Shown piece after piece: positions 61,179 through 64,000 of a stretch of 64,000 nt of DNA. The notes beneath the pieces are model-generated. The model was given only the letters and a program-made list of their open reading frames with translations. It was not told the DNA's origin and did not search any database. Both the position numbers and the translations under genes were made by a program. This DNA is from Paenibacillus sp. HWE-109 (GTDB lineage Bacteria; Bacillota; Bacilli; Paenibacillales; NBRC-103111): assembly GCF_022163125.1 (NCBI RefSeq), contig NZ_CP091881.1:4588001-4652000 (forward strand), in the 5' to 3' direction. How positions within the stretch are numbered: the first letter of the stretch is position 1; the number at the start of each line of letters is the position of its first letter.

Positions 61179-61368
61179 CTGGTGTATTATTAAGCTATAG
61201 TGTCCCGTTAGCTTAAGCTTAATTTCACAAAGTGAGTGTCATTTTCTGAATATATAAACGCCTTCATCCTCGACGTAGCCGTTTTTTTGTCTGAATGAAT
61301 AATATGATTGATCATTTGGAATCGTATAACAGGATGTTAATCTATCGCAACAAAGGGAGGGAACTACT

Positions 61369-61590
61369 ATGGCTAAGCCAGACAATCGCGAAGATAACCC
61401 AGCACGTATTCAGAATGCCATCGATAATACAATGGCAAATCTAAACGAAGCTGAGGATTACTTGGATGAACATGCGGATGAAATTTCTGCTGTAGACAAA
61501 GAAAGCATCGAATCCAAAAATGCTCGCCGCAAAGAGAGCATCAATGGATTTATCGCAGAGAAACAAGACGAATCCAAAGCGCAAGAATAA
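61369..61590 (+). CDS. tlp: Small acid-soluble spore protein Tlp
   Basis: 73 residues, matching the Tlp family: an N-terminal PDNREDNPARIQNAIDNT, a helix NLNEAEDYLDEHADE and the hallmark KNARRKESINGF. Strongly charged, no Cys, despite the family name thioredoxin-like. Tlp is made in the forespore under sigma-G and degraded on germination. GGGAGGG precedes the ATG. TGAATA and CGTATA upstream recall sigma-G boxes, but their spacing is longer than usual. A hairpin follows the gene. It is good evidence that the organism sporulates. Confidence 0.93.
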   Translation: MAKPDNREDNPARIQNAIDNTMANLNEAEDYLDEHADEISAVDKESIESKNARRKESINGFIAEKQDESKAQE

Positions 61591-61613
61591 CAGATTTCCC
61601 CATTTACTAAAAG

Positions 61614-61680
61614 CACCCTTTAGTCGAGATATCGGATAACCATTCTGGTTCAACCGAAGTCTGCTATAGGGTGGTTTTCT
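61614..61680 (+). terminator. Probable terminator of tlp
   Basis: CACCCT (61614-61619) pairs with AGGGTG (61668-61673), enclosing a small AACCA/TGGTT hairpin, and GTTTTCT follows. Confidence 0.5.
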
Positions 61681-61687
61681 ATGCCCG

Positions 61688-61969
61688 TTAGATTAATGCA
61701 CTCCATAAATACAATGCCATTCCTAACAGTAGTAGAATGGACTTTATTGGAATAAGTATATGCCTCAGATTTTTAAAACATAAATAGTTCAAATAAATTG
61801 CAGTACTTACATAAAGTAACCAAAGAACTATGACTAGAATAACATTGTGTAATTTGGGAGGACCACATAAAAAAGCACAAATCATTATTAAAGCCAAACT
61901 TAAACCTAAGCATTTCGGAAACCATAACAAGACTATAAAGTTAGTTGTTACATACCTTAACCACATCAT
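61688..61969 (-). CDS. Small membrane protein, unknown
   Basis: 93 residues, almost wholly hydrophobic, with three predicted membrane helices (around FIVLLWFPKCLGLSLALIMI, split FIVLLWFPKC and LGLSLALIMI; VILVIVLWLLYV; SILLLLGMALYLW) and short basic loops. AGGTG precedes the ATG pair. No family recognised. A CCCGTTAG motif overlaps its 3' end (61684-61696). It may be a real small membrane gene or a fragment of a larger one. Confidence 0.5.
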   Translation of the reverse strand: MMWLRYVTTNFIVLLWFPKCLGLSLALIMICAFLCGPPKLHNVILVIVLWLLYVSTAIYLNYLCFKNLRHILIPIKSILLLLGMALYLWSALI

Positions 61970-62112
61970 AATAACACCTGCAATTCATAAATATACTAAT
62001 TACCAAAACAAGTCGAATCACTCAAATTCCTTTTAATAAAATATATAATATTTGGGTTTAGAGTATCAGTACTAACTTCTTCTCGTACCTGCTTCAGTGC
62101 TTCGGTAACCTG

Positions 62113-62197
62113 CCCGATAGCTTAAGAGGCTGCCACTCGCTTTCGCGGCGGCAGCCTCAATTTGTAGTTTATTGAAGTAACGTTCCCGTTAGTTTAG
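62113..62197. repeat. Motif-hairpin-motif unit
   Basis: CCCGATAGCTTAAG (62113-62126), a strong GC-rich hairpin AGGCTGCC / GGCAGCCT (62126-62158), then CCCGTTAGTTTAG (62185-62197). The unit resembles the one at 61135-61217. In the surrounding 508-bp gap (61970-62477) the only gene trace is an IS110 fragment. Confidence 0.55.
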
Positions 62198-62340
62198 TCT
62201 GCCCTTGAAGAATTTAATGAGAAAAAATTATAATTGCCACAATATTTTAATAAAAAATTATTGAATATGTATTTACGATTGATATCATTTTGACTTAAAA
62301 ATTTCACTAAATCATTACTCAGCTGCACAATCTCATTGTT

Positions 62341-62451
62341 AGCATTATTCGCATAGTCCCACGAATTACCGAAAAATCACTGGTCGTTGGGGCAGACATC
62401 GCCAAAAAGGTATATGTGGCGCGAGCCCGAACCTCCTACCCCGACTACTAA
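62341..62451 (+). pseudogene. IS110-family transposase N-terminal remnant
   Basis: About 36 codons ending in a TAA. RITEKSLVVGADIAKKVYVARA (split: RITEKSLVVG, ADIAKKVYVARA) matches the start of the RuvC-like DEDD domain of IS110 transposases, including the first catalytic Asp in ADIAKK. Everything after that is missing, and no inverted repeats are expected for this family. It marks an old insertion in this stretch. Confidence 0.65.
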
Positions 62452-62477
62452 ACGAAACACTTGATTTTTGAATAAAT

Positions 62478-63125
62478 CTAAAAGTTTTTTGACTTGTTTC
62501 TCATTGTTCTTTTGAACAGAAGAAGAAGCTTGTTTTCATATTTTTCATAAATTTTTATGGTGGCCTGAGTAACATTAAGTTTAGGGAATATTAAATATAT
62601 AGAAGTTGCAGCAGTTAGGCTAATTAATATTCCTGTTAAAATATCTAAAGGATAATGAACCCCAACCCATATACGGGAGACTCCCACTAGAACTGCTAAC
62701 AATACCCATAAAATTGACCAACCTCTCTTAAAGAGCCAGAATGAAAAACAATATGAGAAGAATAAAATTGTATGGTCACTTGGAAAAGAATTGTCTTTTT
62801 CTTTATGTATCAGTTTATTAACGTCATTTAATTCAACAAAAGGTTGATAATTCGAGTGAAATACCCCTGAAACCTTTCCTACCGTAAAGGCACAAATGAA
62901 AGCGATTGATGCACAAAGAATCATAATTCTATTGTCCACATCTCTTGTAAACCAAATAATAAGAACACTTAGTGCAAGTAAAAAAACCATATATTCAGCA
63001 ATAAAAATAAATGTGGGATTCAAAAAGGGATATTCTTTTCCTAAGTCATTAACCAACCTAAACAATGATAAATTAATTTCTAAAATATCCAAACTCAGCA
63101 CCATCCAATCTCTTTTTTTAAACAT
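62478..63125 (-). CDS. bcrC: PAP2-family undecaprenyl-diphosphatase, BcrC-like
   Basis: 215 residues, five or six membrane helices. NSFPSDHTILFF holds the second phosphatase motif with its acid His, and SRIWVGVHYPLDIL the third with the nucleophile His; the first motif is the BcrC-type GKVSGVFHSNYQPF. These enzymes remove a phosphate from undecaprenyl diphosphate outside the membrane, recycling the cell-wall lipid carrier and giving some bacitracin resistance. The 5' region is AT-rich with no strong ribosome site visible. A perfect inverted repeat lies 54 bp upstream. Low GC and the company of fragments suggest an acquired copy. Confidence 0.87.
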   Translation of the reverse strand: MFKKRDWMVLSLDILEINLSLFRLVNDLGKEYPFLNPTFIFIAEYMVFLLALSVLIIWFTRDVDNRIMILCASIAFICAFTVGKVSGVFHSNYQPFVELNDVNKLIHKEKDNSFPSDHTILFFSYCFSFWLFKRGWSILWVLLAVLVGVSRIWVGVHYPLDILTGILISLTAATSIYLIFPKLNVTQATIKIYEKYENKLLLLFKRTMRNKSKNF

Positions 63126-63178
63126 AGTAAAAGAAAATTAGATGCTCTACCATCGAATCAAATAACATTATTTAGATT

Positions 63179-63200
63179 GATGTTACATTTTTGTAACATC
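63179..63200. promoter_or_regulatory. Perfect inverted repeat upstream of the BcrC-like gene
   Basis: GATGTTAC and GTAACATC, perfect over 8 bp, 6-nt spacer. A related pair, GAATGTAA (63443-63450) and TTACATTC (63464-63471), lies further up. Both could be operators of one regulator. The 374-bp gap (63126-63499) also holds a hairpin with arms AGACCC/GGGTCT near 63356-63382 and a CCCTTTAGTTGAAT motif, but no gene I can support. Confidence 0.45.
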
Positions 63201-63499
63201 GGTGTCATTTAACCACTGCTGATATGGATGATAAGGGATATTATATTCCCTACAACTTCACTGATTATCTGGAAGAAGATTTCGAATAACCCAACAATCT
63301 TTCATGGGAAAGGGTTTGTTGCGTTATCCTGCCCTTTAGTTGAATAGCAAAAAAGAGACCCACAGCAACGGGCTGAGGGTCTAAGGTTTATATTTAAAAG
63401 GGGGTCGAGTTTTATTATAGGCTTAATTCATTAATATCACATGAATGTAAGATTTCAATTATGTTACATTCACTTAACTCTCGTTATCCGTCAGTTTAA

Positions 63500-63745
63500 T
63501 TAAGGACCTGACCCTGATTTATCGGCAATCCATCCTAATCTTGTTTTTTTAACATAAATATAACTGGAACTTAGATCACTAGCATAGAACAAGTTTCCTT
63601 CGGATCCCCTTTTTCCTTGATTTTTCAATTCAGTTGTAACAGCGAGTATTGGATGCCCAGTAAGTAAAATGTGTTTTCTTACTTCAATATTTGCTGTAGG
63701 AGAAGGAAAAAAGAGAAATAGTATTACTATCCCTAATGATGTCAC
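63500..63745 (-). CDS. Small secreted protein ending in GSGP, unknown
   Basis: 81 residues. The N-terminus has a hydrophobic run (GIVILFLFFPSPTA) that looks like a signal peptide missing part of its basic end. The rest is soluble with GNLFYASDL, SYIYVKKTRLGW and a C-terminal SGSGP. A broken paralogue is at 60662-60882. The GTG start is only 3 nt from AAGAGG, so the true start is in doubt. It follows the histidine-phosphatase gene by 27 bp. No function known to me. Confidence 0.5.
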   Translation of the reverse strand: MTSLGIVILFLFFPSPTANIEVRKHILLTGHPILAVTTELKNQGKRGSEGNLFYASDLSSSYIYVKKTRLGWIADKSGSGP

Positions 63746-63772
63746 AGTCCTCTTAAATAAACCTTATAAAAT

Positions 63773-64000
63773 CTAATCATTCCACATTCTTGTTACTTCT
63801 TCTAATTCTAATTCCTCGAATTGCATTTTATAGATATCTGGTTTCTTTAATTGGTTCAAAAAATCCAAGCCAAAAGCTGGATCAAAATGATTCATCATCA
63901 AAGTCATTACAAGACCATGAGTCCCGATTGCTATTTTCTTCCCTCTGTGCTCTTTTAATATGGGTTTTAGAACTGTGATTGCTCTTTTCTGACAATCAGC
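63773..64000 (-). CDS. Histidine phosphatase family protein, 5' part beyond the window
   Basis: The last 75 residues before a TAG stop; the frame runs off the right edge. KKIAIGTHGLVMTLMMNHFDP carries the second catalytic His of the phosphoglycerate-mutase-like fold (split: KKIAIGTHGLV, MTLMMNHFDP), followed by the usual LKKPDIYKMQF strand. It would be a cytoplasmic phosphatase of unknown substrate. It is absent from simple frame lists because it has no start in the window. Confidence 0.85.
   Translation of the reverse strand, partial: ADCQKRAITVLKPILKEHRGKKIAIGTHGLVMTLMMNHFDPAFGLDFLNQLKKPDIYKMQFEELELEEVTRMWND

Noticed and set aside
61290..61345. Sigma-G promoter for tlp
   Set aside because: TGAATA and CGTATA boxes are present but about 21 bp apart, longer than the usual spacing, so I only mention it.
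63232..63285. Small plus-strand frame starting MDDKGYYIPYNF
   Set aside because: Only 20 codons, no ribosome site, and no related protein recognised. It could be the tail of a lost gene, but support is too thin.

Overview
The window looks like chromosomal DNA from an endospore-forming member of the Bacillota, most likely Paenibacillus or a close relative. The evidence is the Tlp spore protein and a GerAB-type germination permease, surface proteins ending in three SLH domains, AGGAGG-type ribosome binding sites with frequent GTG starts, and several YesM/YesN-type two-component systems next to LplABC-type sugar importers. There are no rRNA, tRNA, CRISPR or prophage genes, and no complete insertion sequence. 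The assignment rests on gene content only.

Layout. 1-3.8 kb: ribokinase and an edge-truncated nucleoside hydrolase, divergent from an AraC regulator, followed by an orphan GerAB permease. 3.9-10.8 kb: a 2328-residue SLH protein with eight cysteine-containing repeats. 11.1-12.3 kb: a VOC protein and its TetR repressor behind a palindromic operator. 12.4-15.1 kb: an ABC-2 export operon headed by a protein that fuses a decayed ABC ATPase to a LytTR domain. 15.3-20.2 kb: a 1634-residue SLH protein with a probable seven-bladed propeller and seven near-identical 107-residue Ig-like repeats.

20.5-58 kb, almost entirely on the minus strand: three glycan-use modules in series. Each has a membrane histidine kinase, an AraC-type response regulator, a lipoprotein binding protein, two permeases and glycoside hydrolases, and none has its own ATPase. 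Module 1 (20.5-32.6 kb) adds a GH2 enzyme, an SGNH hydrolase, a tyrosine phosphatase, MgtC and a broken esterase. Module 2 (33.3-45.1 kb) adds a LacZ and a GH38-like enzyme. Module 3 (45.9-58.0 kb) adds a second LacZ and a chemoreceptor. The likely flow is: the kinase senses an oligosaccharide outside the cell, the regulator switches on the binding protein and permeases, and cytoplasmic GH2/GH38-like enzymes trim the imported sugar. In module 1 I found three copies of a 13-bp direct repeat in a fixed 22-bp register, ahead of the kinase, binding-protein and permease genes. This is a convincing candidate operator for its regulator.

58.2-64 kb: a MerR/SDR pair with a textbook 19-bp-spacer MerR promoter, then an AT-rich, gene-poor stretch of small genes and gene fragments (immunity-like frame, DUF1871, RidA stub, IS110 stub, a paired GSGP-ending family, Tlp, BcrC-like phosphatase, edge-truncated histidine phosphatase). 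The short motif CCCGTTAG(Y)TTAA, often next to a hairpin, recurs between them. This end looks like a site of repeated gain and loss of small genes.
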